Source of the DNA: JBBDMC01 sp963775235
GTDB taxonomy: Bacteria; Pseudomonadota; Alphaproteobacteria; Rhizobiales; Kaistiaceae
DNA length: 64,000 bases
Reading direction: 5' to 3'
NCBI GenBank assembly: GCA_963775235.1
Contig: CAVZHY010000004.1
Span: 186,001 to 250,000, forward strand
This document shows, piece by piece, positions 29,250 to 37,729 of the stretch. Under the pieces are notes generated by a model. The model saw only the letters and a list, made by a program, of their open reading frames with translations, searched no databases and had not been told where the DNA came from. Within the stretch, counting starts at the first letter, position 1, and each line of letters opens with the position of its first letter. The translations under genes were made by a program, and so were the position numbers.

Positions 29250-30277
29250 TGGTTTGCCTCGTCCGACGCCGTCGCGGTGCCGGAGGCTGTTTCCAGACGC
29301 ACGGTCGCCGGCATGCCGAGCCGCAGCACGTTGTCCGGGTCATCGACCAGCACGCGCACCTCGTAAACGAGGCTGGTGCGCAGTTCCTGTGTCTGAATCG
29401 ATTTCGGTGTGAATTCTGCGACCGGCGAGATGAATCCGATATGTCCGCTCAACGTCCCGTTGCGCAGACCGTCGACGGCGACGGACACCGTCATCCCTGA
29501 TTTGATTCTCGGGAGATCCGGCTCCGCGACGTAGGCGCGCACCCACTTCGGATCGACGACGGCGATGGAGAATACCGGGCGTTGCGGGCTGGCGATTTCG
29601 CCCGGCTCCATAAGACGCGAGCGGATCACGCCGCCGACGGGGGCGACGAGGTTGGTGTCGTCGAACTGCTGATTGAGGAGCGCAAGCTGAGCGTCGGCGG
29701 CGTCGAGTTGCGCCTCCGCCTGCTGGATGTCCTGCTTCTGCGGCCCGGCGATGGCGAGCGCCAGCGTCTGCTCCGCCGCCGTCTGCCGCGCCGTGGCGGC
29801 GTCAAAGGCAGCTTTGGCCGCATCGACCTGGCTTTGAGCGACGGTCGTACCTCCGCCGGGACTGTTCGTCAGCGTGCTCAGGCGTTTGTAGACCAGGCTG
29901 GCGTTGACCGCGTCGGCCTTGGCCGCATCGACGTTTGCCTGCGCTTGCGCGATTTCTTCCGGCCGGCTTCCGGCCTTGAGCTTCTCCACGACGGCGGTCT
30001 GTGCGGCGATCTGGGCCTTGGCCTGTTCGATCTGGGGCGTCAGCCGGCTGGTCTCCAGCCGGGCCAGCACGTCGCCCTGCTTCACGACGTCGCCTTCGTC
30101 GACCAGCACCTCGGCGATGCGTCCACTGTCGTTGAAGGCGACATCCACCTGACGGAGATCAACGTTGCCATAGAGCACGATCTCATTGGTCGTCGCGGAG
30201 CTGTGGGTGTACCACCAATAAAAACCGCCGCCGGCGGCGATGAGCAGCACCACCAGGATGACGATCACGCGCCTCAT
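29246..30277 (-). CDS. HlyD/RND-type membrane fusion protein, YbhG-like
   Basis: 343 aa. An N-terminal signal-anchor (MRRVIVILVVLLIAAGGGFYWW) is followed by a lipoyl half (VDLRQVDVAFNDSGRIAEVLVDEGDVVKQGDVLARLE), a long Ala/Gln-rich coiled coil (about 75-200) and the second lipoyl half (LVAPVGGVIRSRLMEPGE). It links the inner-membrane exporter to an outer-membrane channel. The start at 30277 overlaps the cecR stop by 4 bp, so all five genes are tightly coupled. Confidence 0.92.
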
Positions 30278-31011
30278 GGTCTGGTCCTTGCGAGGATCGC
30301 GTCCGTGTTGTCGCGCACGATCCGCTTGATCATTTCGCGCTCTCGGTCGCCGATCGCATGCCATCGCATGCTTCGAAGCACGAGCGTTTGAGCCACGCGG
30401 AAGACCAGTACCTGGCCAATGACGGTGAAAACCTTGAGACGCACCTCATCGCTCTCAGGCTCATCGAAAATGGTCGCGAGCAGCCGCGTGCCGGTTGCCA
30501 CCGCGCCACCGAGAAAGCGGTAGATGACGTCGAACGCCGCCGTCGGCTGCAGTTGCTCCCGCACGATGAAACGCGCCCAGCGTTCCGCGTCGGCCGCACC
30601 AAGGATCACCTCGATGAACGTGTCGATGAGTCTTGTCAGCGCAGCGCGCGCGTCTTCGGGGGTCGCGACCGCGCCGGGGTCAGCGACGGCGGCGAGCATC
30701 GGGCCCATGCGCGCCAGGATACTCGTCGCCACATGTTCGGCGACGGCCAGGTGAAGGGCCTCCTTGCCACCGAAGTGGTAAACGATGGCTGCGAGGTTGG
30801 CGTTGGCCGCCTTGGCGATCTCACGCGTGCTGGCACCCTCGAAACCGAGCCGCCCGAATACATCTAAGGCGGCCTCGATGAGTTGCGCCCGCGTCTCGGC
30901 GCCGCGGTCGCGCCGCGCGCGGTGATAGGACCGCGACGCCGCCGGCGCGCGATCGTCGCGCTTCTGTCGGCTGGCCCGCGATGCTGCCTTGCGTTTCGTC
31001 TTCTGCGCCAT
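30274..31011 (-). CDS. TetR-family regulator with C-terminal CecR (DUF1956) domain
   Basis: 245 aa. A basic leader (MAQKTKRKAASRASRQKRDD) precedes the TetR DNA-binding domain TRAQLIEAALDVFGRLGFEG, with helix-turn-helix GASTREIAKAANANLAAIVYHF (about 65-86). The ligand domain with RWARFIVREQLQPTAAFDVIY matches the CecR/YbiH family. In E. coli CecR heads the ybhGFSR operon, and the same order is kept here, so this is very likely its local repressor acting at the palindromes just upstream. Confidence 0.88.
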   Translation of the reverse strand: MAQKTKRKAASRASRQKRDDRAPAASRSYHRARRDRGAETRAQLIEAALDVFGRLGFEGASTREIAKAANANLAAIVYHFGGKEALHLAVAEHVATSILARMGPMLAAVADPGAVATPEDARAALTRLIDTFIEVILGAADAERWARFIVREQLQPTAAFDVIYRFLGGAVATGTRLLATIFDEPESDEVRLKVFTVIGQVLVFRVAQTLVLRSMRWHAIGDREREMIKRIVRDNTDAILARTRP

Positions 31012-31044
31012 TGCTTTCGACCAGTGAGCGTTTTGAAAACGGCA

Positions 31045-31089
31045 ATTCAATCACACGATTGACTTTTGATGTCAATCGGTCGATTGAAT
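31045..31089 (-). promoter_or_regulatory. Double palindromic operator/promoter of the cecR-ybhGFSR operon
   Basis: The 19-bp arms ATTCAATCACACGATTGAC and GTCAATCGGTCGATTGAAT surround a 7-bp TTTTGAT centre. Each arm is itself a palindrome TCAATC-N4-GATTGA (31047-31062 and 31072-31087), centres 25 bp apart. On the minus strand TTGACA followed 17 nt later by GATTGA gives a possible promoter inside the sites. It lies 34 bp before the cecR ATG. Two TetR dimers could occupy it. The AT-rich block stands out from the local GC. Confidence 0.8.
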
Positions 31090-31189
31090 TAATTATTAAT
31101 GGGCGGTTGCGGCGCGGACGGGCAGACCAAACGGGAAGAGGTGGCAATGAACGCGACGCTGCGGCGGCGGATTGGCGACGTTGCCGGTC

Positions 31190-32917
31190 TCAGGCACCGG
31201 CCTCGGCGGGTTCAGATCGCGGCCGTGGCCGCGGCGGTAGCAGGAAGGAGAGGAAAAACACGCCTGTCAGCGCACCGATCTCCCACCGCAGCGATCGGGT
31301 CATCGCTGTCACGAAATTGCGCTCGTTGGCCTCCTTGGCGTAGCGCGAAATCACGGCGCTGACTTTGGTCCCGAGCGCCGGCTGCGCCGCGGCAAAAGCT
31401 TGCTCGGCCTGATCCGCCTGCTGGCAGCTCTGCGGTATCGCGGTAAAATCCTTGGCGTTCGCACGATCGTGAAAGCACGTTTCGAACGTGCCAACCACCT
31501 GCGGCGCGGCAAAGCTGGGGAGGCCCGCAGCAGTGAGGTCGGTGGTAAGCGCGACGCGCACGCTGTCGACGCTCTCACTCGCCTGGCTGCCGAGGAGCCC
31601 GAAGAAGATAACACCAATAGCGGCGACCCCGACCGCCCCACCGATCTGGCCGACCGCGTTGATGATGCCCGAAGCCGAGCCTGCGTCGCCGAGCGGCACC
31701 TCGCCGAGGACGAAGGGATAAACCGGGGCAACCACGAACCCCATCCCGGCGCCGCCGATGATCAACGCCGGGATCAGCTCATAAGGTGTCACCGAACCGC
31801 CGAAATGCAGGATCGTCACCATGAACAGTCCGAAAGCGACGACCATCGTCACCGGGCCGGCCGCGATGATTTTGCGCCCGAACCGCGGCACCAGCACCGG
31901 ACCCGACAGGCCGGCGGCGAGGCTGACGCCGATGGAAAACGGAATGCCGGTGAGGCCGGCCTTGAGCACGCTGTAGCCGAGGCCCACTTGCAGGAACAGC
32001 GTCAACGTCAGGAAGAAGGACGCGACGATCGCATAGAAGCAGACCGTCAACAGCGTGCCGCCGATGAACGACCGCCGGGTGAACAGGTGTGGCACCACGA
32101 GAGGGGAGCCGTCGCGGCGCTCCTTCCAGATCTGGCTCGCCGCAAAGATCGCGAAAACGACAATCGATCCCGCCATCGACACGAACGTCCAGGCCGGCCA
32201 GCCAAGTTGGCGTCCTTCGATCAGCGGATACATGAGCATCAGCATGGCGACCAGTATCAATGCCACACCGATCGGATCGACGCGCAGCGGGTGCGGCGAG
32301 CGCGCGTTGGGCAGGTAGATAACGCCCAGCACGAGCGCCGCGATGGCGACCGGCAGGTTGATGAGAAAGATCGTGCGCCAGCCGAAGCCGAAGGCGTTGC
32401 CGGTGATCAGGAGCGCACCGAGGATCGGTCCGCCCACAGTCGCGATCCCGGCAAGGGCGCCATAGAAAGCCGAAACACCCGAGCGTTCCGCCGTCGTCGT
32501 GTACATGATCTGGATGGTGGACAGAATCTGCGGAACCATCAGCGCCGCGCAGAACCCCTGCAGCAGTCGCGAACCGATCAGCATCTCGGTCGATGCAGAG
32601 AACCCGCACATCGCCGAAGCGATCGCAAATCCGCCGATGCCGACGAGGAACAGCCGCTTGTAGCCGAAGATGTCGCCGAGCCGCCCGCCGGTGATGAGGA
32701 AAAGGGCGAAGGTCAGTGCGTAACCCGCGATGATCCATTGGATCGAAGCGTAGCTGGCGCCGAGGCTCGCATGGATCGATGGGATCGCGATGTTGACGAT
32801 GGTCGTGTCGAGCAGGTCCATGAAGAAGGCGAGGAGGATGACCCACAGCGCGATCGTCCTCTGGCGGGCGGTCAGACCGGCACCGACCGCGGGCCGCGCT
32901 GTTTCAGCGGAGGACAT
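31190..32917 (-). CDS. DHA2 (EmrB/QacA-type) MFS drug exporter
   Basis: 575 aa with about 14 TM helices. Helix 1 holds the DHA2 motif LLDTTIVNIAIPSI (about residues 33-46), and the second signature is GGRLGDIFGYKRLF. QWIIAGYAL and the antiporter motif C-like GPILGALLI are also present. It exports hydrophobic compounds by H+ antiport. The ATG at 32917 (MSSAETARP) is preferred over an upstream TTG because GGAGG lies 8 nt before it. No HlyD partner (EmrA) is adjacent. It sits upstream of cecR on the same strand, 178 bp away, with its own transcript likely. Confidence 0.9.
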   Translation of the reverse strand: MSSAETARPAVGAGLTARQRTIALWVILLAFFMDLLDTTIVNIAIPSIHASLGASYASIQWIIAGYALTFALFLITGGRLGDIFGYKRLFLVGIGGFAIASAMCGFSASTEMLIGSRLLQGFCAALMVPQILSTIQIMYTTTAERSGVSAFYGALAGIATVGGPILGALLITGNAFGFGWRTIFLINLPVAIAALVLGVIYLPNARSPHPLRVDPIGVALILVAMLMLMYPLIEGRQLGWPAWTFVSMAGSIVVFAIFAASQIWKERRDGSPLVVPHLFTRRSFIGGTLLTVCFYAIVASFFLTLTLFLQVGLGYSVLKAGLTGIPFSIGVSLAAGLSGPVLVPRFGRKIIAAGPVTMVVAFGLFMVTILHFGGSVTPYELIPALIIGGAGMGFVVAPVYPFVLGEVPLGDAGSASGIINAVGQIGGAVGVAAIGVIFFGLLGSQASESVDSVRVALTTDLTAAGLPSFAAPQVVGTFETCFHDRANAKDFTAIPQSCQQADQAEQAFAAAQPALGTKVSAVISRYAKEANERNFVTAMTRSLRWEIGALTGVFFLSFLLPPRPRPRSEPAEAGA

Positions 32918-33002
32918 AGGCGAAGCCTCCAAATCTGGAGCGAGCTCCTGATACGGGCTCTGACTCCGCTTCGCAATATGGCCAACAGCACGTGAAGTCC
33001 CG

Positions 33003-34430
33003 CTACAGGCGGTCGCGCAGAGCGTACCAGGTCATTCCGGCGACCAGCGTCGGGTAGCGCAGAAGCCTGCCACCCGGGAATCGCGGTGTCGGGAGTGCGG
33101 CGAAACGGTCAAGGCGCGCTGGATCGCCGTTGATCGCGTCAGCCAGAATTTTCCCGGCGTACGGCGCGATCGCCACGCCCTGGCCGGAATATCCGCCGGC
33201 GGCGTACACTCCGGGCCGTACCCGGCGGATGAACGGCAGGCGCTGGCGCGTAATCGCCAGCGTACCGCCCCAGGCAAAGTCGACCTTCACCTCTGCGAGT
33301 TGCGGATAGATGCGCGCGAGATGACGGTGAACGAACCCGGCGAGGTCCGCTGGCGGTCGCAGCGAATAAGTCTCGCCGCCGCCGAACAGGAGGCGGCCGT
33401 CCGCACTGGGGCGGAAGTAATAGACGACGAAGCGGGTGTCGGAGACCGCCTCGCCGCCGGAAATCAACCCGGCCGGCTTGCCGGCGCCGATCGGCGCCGT
33501 GGCGAGGATGTAGTTGTCGATCGGCATGACGCGCGTTTCCACCTCGCCGTCGATTCCTTCAAGGTAGCCGTTGCCGGCGAGAATGAGGATGTCGGCGGCG
33601 ACGCTGACCTCAGGCAATGGGCCGCCTTCTCCCTCCCCGGAAAGGAGAGGGTCGTCGCGAAGCGGCGGGGAGGGATCATCTGCGGCGCCGAACGCGATCC
33701 CCTCCCGGCGAGCGTCGCTCGCCGACCTCCCCCTTTCAGGGGGAGGAGATTCCAAGTGGCATGCGATACGAAATCCGGTCGTCGCCGAACCGCTGACCTT
33801 GACCGCGCGCGTGTTCTCGTGGATGCGCGCGCCGGCCGACGCGGCCGCCCGCGCCAGCCCTTGCGCGAACCTCAGCGGGTCGAGATGCCCTGCGCCCATA
33901 TCCCGGCGCCCACCGAAGTAGACGCCGGTACCGATCGCGGCGGCGAGCGCATCACGGCCGAGCCATTCGACCGGCTCGTAACCATAGTCGCGCTTGAGCT
34001 TGTCGACGTAGGCGATCTCGCCAGCGACCAGCCGCGCCTTGTGCACCGTCTCGATCAGTCCGTCGCGCCACTCGCATGCGATCGCGTTCTTGGCGATCAG
34101 GTCCTTGGTGAACGCCTTTGCCTCCTCGGCGAGCGTCCACAACCGGCGAGCTTCGTCGCGGCCCAGGTGCGCCTCCAGCCAGTCCTGGTCGCGCCGCTGG
34201 CCGGAATGGAGCTGGCCGCCGTTGCGGCCCGATGCGCCCCAGCCGACCCGGTTCGCTTCGATAACGACCACGTCGACGCCGGCCTCCGCCAACGCCAGCG
34301 CTGCGGCAAGGCCGGTGTAGCCGCCGCCAACGATGACGACATTTGCTTTTGTGCTTCCGGCTAGCGGCGGGAAGGAGAGCGACGGGTCCGCAGTCGCGGC
34401 GTAGAGGGAAGGCGCGTGGTCGCGTCTCAC
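33003..34430 (-). CDS. FAD-dependent oxidoreductase, PuuB-like (gamma-glutamylputrescine oxidase type), with inserted repeat peptide
   Basis: 475 aa DAO-fold flavoprotein. It has the FAD Rossmann motif VVIVGGGYTGLAAALALAEAG (about 31-50), the DAO signature GASGRNGGQLHSGQRRDQ, and C-terminal PFIRRVRPGVYAAGGYSGQGVAI. Next to a PuuA-like ligase and potFGHI, it probably oxidises gamma-glutamylated polyamine. Between RIACHL and EVSVAAD (about residues 223-272) the protein carries about 45 low-complexity residues rich in Pro, Arg, Asp and Gly. They come from a palindromic DNA repeat at 33627-33750 and keep the frame. Its start overlaps the cupin stop by 4 bp. Confidence 0.88.
   Translation of the reverse strand: MRRDHAPSLYAATADPSLSFPPLAGSTKANVVIVGGGYTGLAAALALAEAGVDVVVIEANRVGWGASGRNGGQLHSGQRRDQDWLEAHLGRDEARRLWTLAEEAKAFTKDLIAKNAIACEWRDGLIETVHKARLVAGEIAYVDKLKRDYGYEPVEWLGRDALAAAIGTGVYFGGRRDMGAGHLDPLRFAQGLARAAASAGARIHENTRAVKVSGSATTGFRIACHLESPPPERGRSASDARREGIAFGAADDPSPPLRDDPLLSGEGEGGPLPEVSVAADILILAGNGYLEGIDGEVETRVMPIDNYILATAPIGAGKPAGLISGGEAVSDTRFVVYYFRPSADGRLLFGGGETYSLRPPADLAGFVHRHLARIYPQLAEVKVDFAWGGTLAITRQRLPFIRRVRPGVYAAGGYSGQGVAIAPYAGKILADAINGDPARLDRFAALPTPRFPGGRLLRYPTLVAGMTWYALRDRL
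33627..33750. repeat. Palindromic repeat element inserted in frame within the PuuB-like gene
   Basis: It contains the perfect hairpins CGGCGAGCG-T-CGCTCGCCG (33706-33724) and CCTCCCCCT-TTC-AGGGGGAGG (33726-33746). It also has an imperfect pair GGGGAGGGATC (33667-33677) / GATCCCCTCCC (33696-33706), and a CCCTCCCC/GGAGAGGG pair near 33630-33651. Such C/G-block palindromes are a common intergenic repeat type in Hyphomicrobiales. Here it is translated without stop codons, comparable to the Rickettsia palindromic elements. Confidence 0.75.
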
Positions 34431-34909
34431 CCGCTCTTCCGCCCGGTGCGGGGGTAGGGGGTACCGTCGCGATGAGCGTAACCCGACTGGCCGGCCACGA
34501 TCCTGAGGTCGATGTCCGGATAGGTGACCGCATCGCCGCCCGGATGTCGTGTCCCCACTTCGATGATGACTGCGTCCGCCCTGGAACGGTTCTGCAGGCA
34601 GTGGCCGTTCGGGTCGCCGGCCCTGAAGCCGGCACAGTCGCCGGCTCGCAGCGTCTCCTCGCCCTCGTCGGTCACCAGCACGACCTCGCCTCTGAGTACA
34701 TAGACGAACTCGTCCTCGTGCTCATGCCAATGGCGCTGGCTCGACCACGCGCCAGGAGGCAGCGTGCACATGTTGAGGCCGAACTGCGTCAGGCCCGCAG
34801 CGTCCCCGAGTTTGACCCGACGGCGGGCGAGACACGGCGCGTCGTATGGCGACGGATAGAGCGTACCGGTGACGGACGGCGCGGCGGCGGTGTCGATCTT
34901 CTTCGGCAT
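34427..34909 (-). CDS. Cupin domain protein in polyamine operon
   Basis: 160 aa single-domain cupin. Motif 1 HWHEHEDEFVYVLRGE (about 65-80) and motif 2 GDCAGFRAGDPNGHCLQN (about 93-110) provide the metal-binding His/Glu set. There is no DNA-binding domain, unlike the PuuR regulator of E. coli. It lies between PuuA-like and PuuB-like genes with a 4-bp overlap, so it probably acts in the same pathway, as an enzyme or a binding protein; the substrate is unknown. ATG at 34909 is 10 nt after the puuA-like stop. Confidence 0.82.
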   Translation of the reverse strand: MPKKIDTAAAPSVTGTLYPSPYDAPCLARRRVKLGDAAGLTQFGLNMCTLPPGAWSSQRHWHEHEDEFVYVLRGEVVLVTDEGEETLRAGDCAGFRAGDPNGHCLQNRSRADAVIIEVGTRHPGGDAVTYPDIDLRIVAGQSGYAHRDGTPYPRTGRKSG

Positions 34910-34919
34910 TTGCCTCGCT

Positions 34920-36317
34920 TCAAACGTTGAGCAGCAGGTACTCGCGCTCCCATGAACTGATGACCTGCATGAAGGTCTCGAACTCGGCCTGCTTGATGGC
35001 GCGATACGTGGATACGAACCGTTCGCCGAAGATCTCGACCAGCTCTTCGCACTCCTCGAACAGCGCCACGGCCTCCAGGAGCCCGCGCGGCAGCGCCACC
35101 TCCTCCTCGTTGGCGGCGCCGTCAACCGGTTCGGACGGCTTCAGACCCTCGACCATGCCGAGGTAGCCGCAGGCAAGCGATGCGGCGATCGCCAGATAGG
35201 GGTTGGCGTCCGACGAGGGCAGGCGGTTTTCCACCCGCCTCGCCGCCGGCGACGAGTTCGGCACCCTTAGCCCGACCGTGCGGTTGTCGTAGCCCCACAT
35301 GGTGTTCACCGGAGCCGATCCAAACGGAATCAGCCGTCTGTACGAGTTGACGTAAGGCGCCAGAATGCAGGTGACGGCCGGCAGGTACTTTTGCGATCCC
35401 GCGATGAATGCAAAGAACTCGTCGGTCGGATCACCGGCCTCGTCGGAGAAAATGTTCGCACCCGTCTCCAGATCGATGACCGACTGATGGATGTGCATCG
35501 ATGATCCCGGCTCGCGGCCCATCGGCTTGGCCATGAACGTTGCGTACATGTTGTGACGCAGGGCGGCCTCGCGGATCGTCCGCTTGAACTGGAACACCTG
35601 GTCGGCCAGCACCACCGGCTCGCCGTGCCTCAGGTTGATTTCCATCTGCGCAGCACCTTCCTCGTGGATCAGCGTATCGATCTCGAGTTCCTGCGCCTCG
35701 GAGAAATCGTAAATGTCGTCGAACAGTTCGTCGAATTCGTTGACCGCCGCGATCGAGTACGACTGGCGGGCCGACTCCGGACGGCCCGAGCGACCACTTG
35801 GCGGCTCCAGCGGATAGTCCGGATCGGTATTGGGCTTGACCAGGTAGAATTCGATTTCCGGCGCGACCACCGGCCGCCACCCACGCACGGCGTACATTTC
35901 GACGACGCGGCGCAGCACCTGGCGCGGGGCAATTTCCACCGGCCGTCCGTCGCTGTGATACGCATCATGGATAAGTTGCGCTGTCGGGTCTTCTTCCCAT
36001 GGCACCACCGTCAGCGTGGACAGGTCCGGCTCCAGCAGCACGTCGCGGTCGGCACGGTCGTTCTGAAAGGATTCGTCGTTCCGCGGCCAGTCGCCGGCAA
36101 TCGTCTGGGTGAAGATCGACCCGGGCATTGCCATCGTCGGACCGGCCAGGAACTTCGCCACCGGCATCATCTTGCCGCGCGCGACGCCAGCCTGATCGGG
36201 AACCACGCACTCAATGTCCTCTATCTGGCGCGATTCCAGCCACTTGCGGGCTTCCGCCAGCGTTGCAGCGCCCCGCGCCGGCTCATTCATCTTCCGGGTT
36301 GTCTTCTTCCTTGCCAC
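34920..36317 (-). CDS. Glutamine synthetase family, gamma-glutamylputrescine synthetase-like (PuuA)
   Basis: 465 aa. Glutamine-synthetase fold with the N-terminal beta-grasp (DIECVVPDQAGVARGKMMPV), the catalytic barrel with APEIEFYLVKPN and SSMHIHQSV, and C-terminal LRVPNSSPAARRVENRLPSS and DANPYLAIAASLACGYLG. These features are those of the PuuA/GlnA3 subfamily, which ligates glutamate to putrescine or related amines with ATP. It heads the minus-strand polyamine operon, divergent from potF over 259 bp. The exact amine cannot be told from sequence. Confidence 0.87.
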   Translation of the reverse strand: MARKKTTRKMNEPARGAATLAEARKWLESRQIEDIECVVPDQAGVARGKMMPVAKFLAGPTMAMPGSIFTQTIAGDWPRNDESFQNDRADRDVLLEPDLSTLTVVPWEEDPTAQLIHDAYHSDGRPVEIAPRQVLRRVVEMYAVRGWRPVVAPEIEFYLVKPNTDPDYPLEPPSGRSGRPESARQSYSIAAVNEFDELFDDIYDFSEAQELEIDTLIHEEGAAQMEINLRHGEPVVLADQVFQFKRTIREAALRHNMYATFMAKPMGREPGSSMHIHQSVIDLETGANIFSDEAGDPTDEFFAFIAGSQKYLPAVTCILAPYVNSYRRLIPFGSAPVNTMWGYDNRTVGLRVPNSSPAARRVENRLPSSDANPYLAIAASLACGYLGMVEGLKPSEPVDGAANEEEVALPRGLLEAVALFEECEELVEIFGERFVSTYRAIKQAEFETFMQVISSWEREYLLLNV

Positions 36318-36442
36318 GGTTCACCTGTCGCCATTCCGCAAAACGGCCGAACCTTCAGCGATTCAGCAAATTCGCGGTTGAAAAATCAGCCTCAACGGAT
36401 TGTACGCACCGCCTTGCCGGGCCCCGATCAGGGCCGCCGATC

Positions 36443-36458
36443 TGGCACAATAGTAGCA
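36443..36458 (+). promoter_or_regulatory. Candidate sigma-54 promoter of potFGHI
   Basis: TGGCAC-N5-TAGCA keeps the GG and GC elements with exactly 10 bases between them; one mismatch (TAGC for TTGC) weakens the -12 box. The transcript would start near 36469, about 108 nt before potF. Nitrogen control of polyamine uptake would be sensible, but this is a single weak match. Confidence 0.4.
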
Positions 36459-36469
36459 TGGCCCCCTGT

Positions 36470-36495
36470 GATCGCGGTTGTCGTTGACCGCGATC
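36470..36495. promoter_or_regulatory. Inverted repeat in the puuA-potF divergent region (possible operator)
   Basis: The 9-bp arms GATCGCGGT and ACCGCGATC with an 8-bp spacer TGTCGTTG lie between the divergent polyamine operons, about 80 nt before potF. Symmetry and placement suggest a regulator site. No regulator gene of the cluster is in the window. Confidence 0.45.
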
Positions 36496-36576
36496 AACCT
36501 TAACGTTGCTTGGTTAATTCCCTGGGTGCTAGCGTCGGTGCCAGCCGCTGCCCCAATCCTCGCGAAGGAGAGCCGA

Positions 36577-37668
36577 ATGCGGTCGCTGTTGCGTGTCTTC
36601 CTGCCGATCGCCCTTGCAGCCACGGCGACCGCCGCCCTGGCCCAGGACAAGGTCGTCAACGTCTATAACTGGTCGGACTACATCGACCCTGATGTCCTGA
36701 CCGAATTCACCGATCAGACCGGCATCAAGGTGGTCTACGACGTCTACGACAATAACGAGATCGTCGAGACCAAGCTGCTCGCCGGCGGCTCGGGGTACGA
36801 CATTGTCGTCCCGTCGGCTTCCAACGTCGCTCGCCAGATCCAGGCTGGCACGCTGCAGAAGGTCGACAAGTCGAAGCTGCCCAACCTGTCGCATATGTGG
36901 CCGTTTATCACCAAGCAGCTTCAGACCTATGACCCGGGCAACGACTACGCCGTCAATTACATGTGGGGCACGACGGGCATCGGTTACAACGTCGACAAGA
37001 TCAAACAGATCATGCCGGATGCACCGCTCAATTCATGGGACATGATCTTCAAGCCCGAGGTCGTGTCGAAATTCGCCGACTGCGGGATACAACTCCTCGA
37101 TTCCTCGGACGACCTTGTTCCCGCCGCGCTCAACTACCTCGGCCTCCCGCCCAATTCGCACAAGCCGGACGATATCCAAAAGGCTGGCGACCTGCTGAAG
37201 AGCATCCGTCCGTACATCCAGAAATTCCACTCGTCCGAGTACATTAACGCATTAGCCAATGGCGACATCTGCCTTGCGGTTGGCTATTCGGGTGATGTGC
37301 TGCAGGCGCGTGACCGCGCCGATGACGCCGGCAACGGCGTGCAGATCGCCTATTCGATCCCGAAGGAAGGGGCGCTGATGTGGTTCGACAGCTTCGTCAT
37401 TCCCAAGGATGCGCCCCACTTCGACAACGCGCTTGCATTCATAAACTTCATGCAGGACCCCAAGAACGCGGCGCGCAATTCCAACTACGTCTACTACGCC
37501 AACGGCAATATCGATTTACAGCAGTACGTCGATGATGACGTCATCAACGATCCAGCGATCTATCCGCCGCAGGCAACCCTGGATAAGCTTTACACCACAA
37601 CCGCTTACGAGCCGGCGGTCCAGCGGGTTGTGACGCGCCTGTGGACGGACGTGAAGGCCGGCAATTGA
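36577..37668 (+). CDS. potF: Polyamine ABC transporter substrate-binding protein (PotF-like)
   Basis: 363 aa periplasmic protein. A signal peptide (MRSLLRVFLPIALAATATAALA) leads into DKVVNVYNWSDYIDPDVL, the hallmark start of PotF/PotD. YDIVVPSASNVARQIQAG, NYMWGTTGIGYNVDKI and the aromatic/acidic box residues in LAVGYSGDVLQA and PKEGALMWFDSF fit putrescine binding. ATG at 36577 follows GAAGGAGAG. First gene of potFGHI and divergent from polyamine catabolism genes. Confidence 0.92.
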   Translation: MRSLLRVFLPIALAATATAALAQDKVVNVYNWSDYIDPDVLTEFTDQTGIKVVYDVYDNNEIVETKLLAGGSGYDIVVPSASNVARQIQAGTLQKVDKSKLPNLSHMWPFITKQLQTYDPGNDYAVNYMWGTTGIGYNVDKIKQIMPDAPLNSWDMIFKPEVVSKFADCGIQLLDSSDDLVPAALNYLGLPPNSHKPDDIQKAGDLLKSIRPYIQKFHSSEYINALANGDICLAVGYSGDVLQARDRADDAGNGVQIAYSIPKEGALMWFDSFVIPKDAPHFDNALAFINFMQDPKNAARNSNYVYYANGNIDLQQYVDDDVINDPAIYPPQATLDKLYTTTAYEPAVQRVVTRLWTDVKAGN

Positions 37669-37685
37669 GGCATACCGGAGAAGAT

Positions 37686-37708
37686 GGCCGCGGCACACCG
37701 CCGCGGCC
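37686..37708 (+). promoter_or_regulatory. Intercistronic hairpin between potF and potG
   Basis: A perfect 9-bp stem GGCCGCGGC / GCCGCGGCC with loop ACACC lies 17 nt after the potF stop and 21 nt before the potG ATG. No U-tract follows. It occupies the same place as the hairpins after urtA and aglE. Confidence 0.6.
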
Positions 37709-37729
37709 GTCGCATTGGCGGGGGCGGTG

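Noticed and set aside
31400..32995. 531-residue open frame antisense to the MFS exporter
   Set aside because: Composition is that of a reversed membrane protein gene; MFS motifs on the minus strand are unambiguous.
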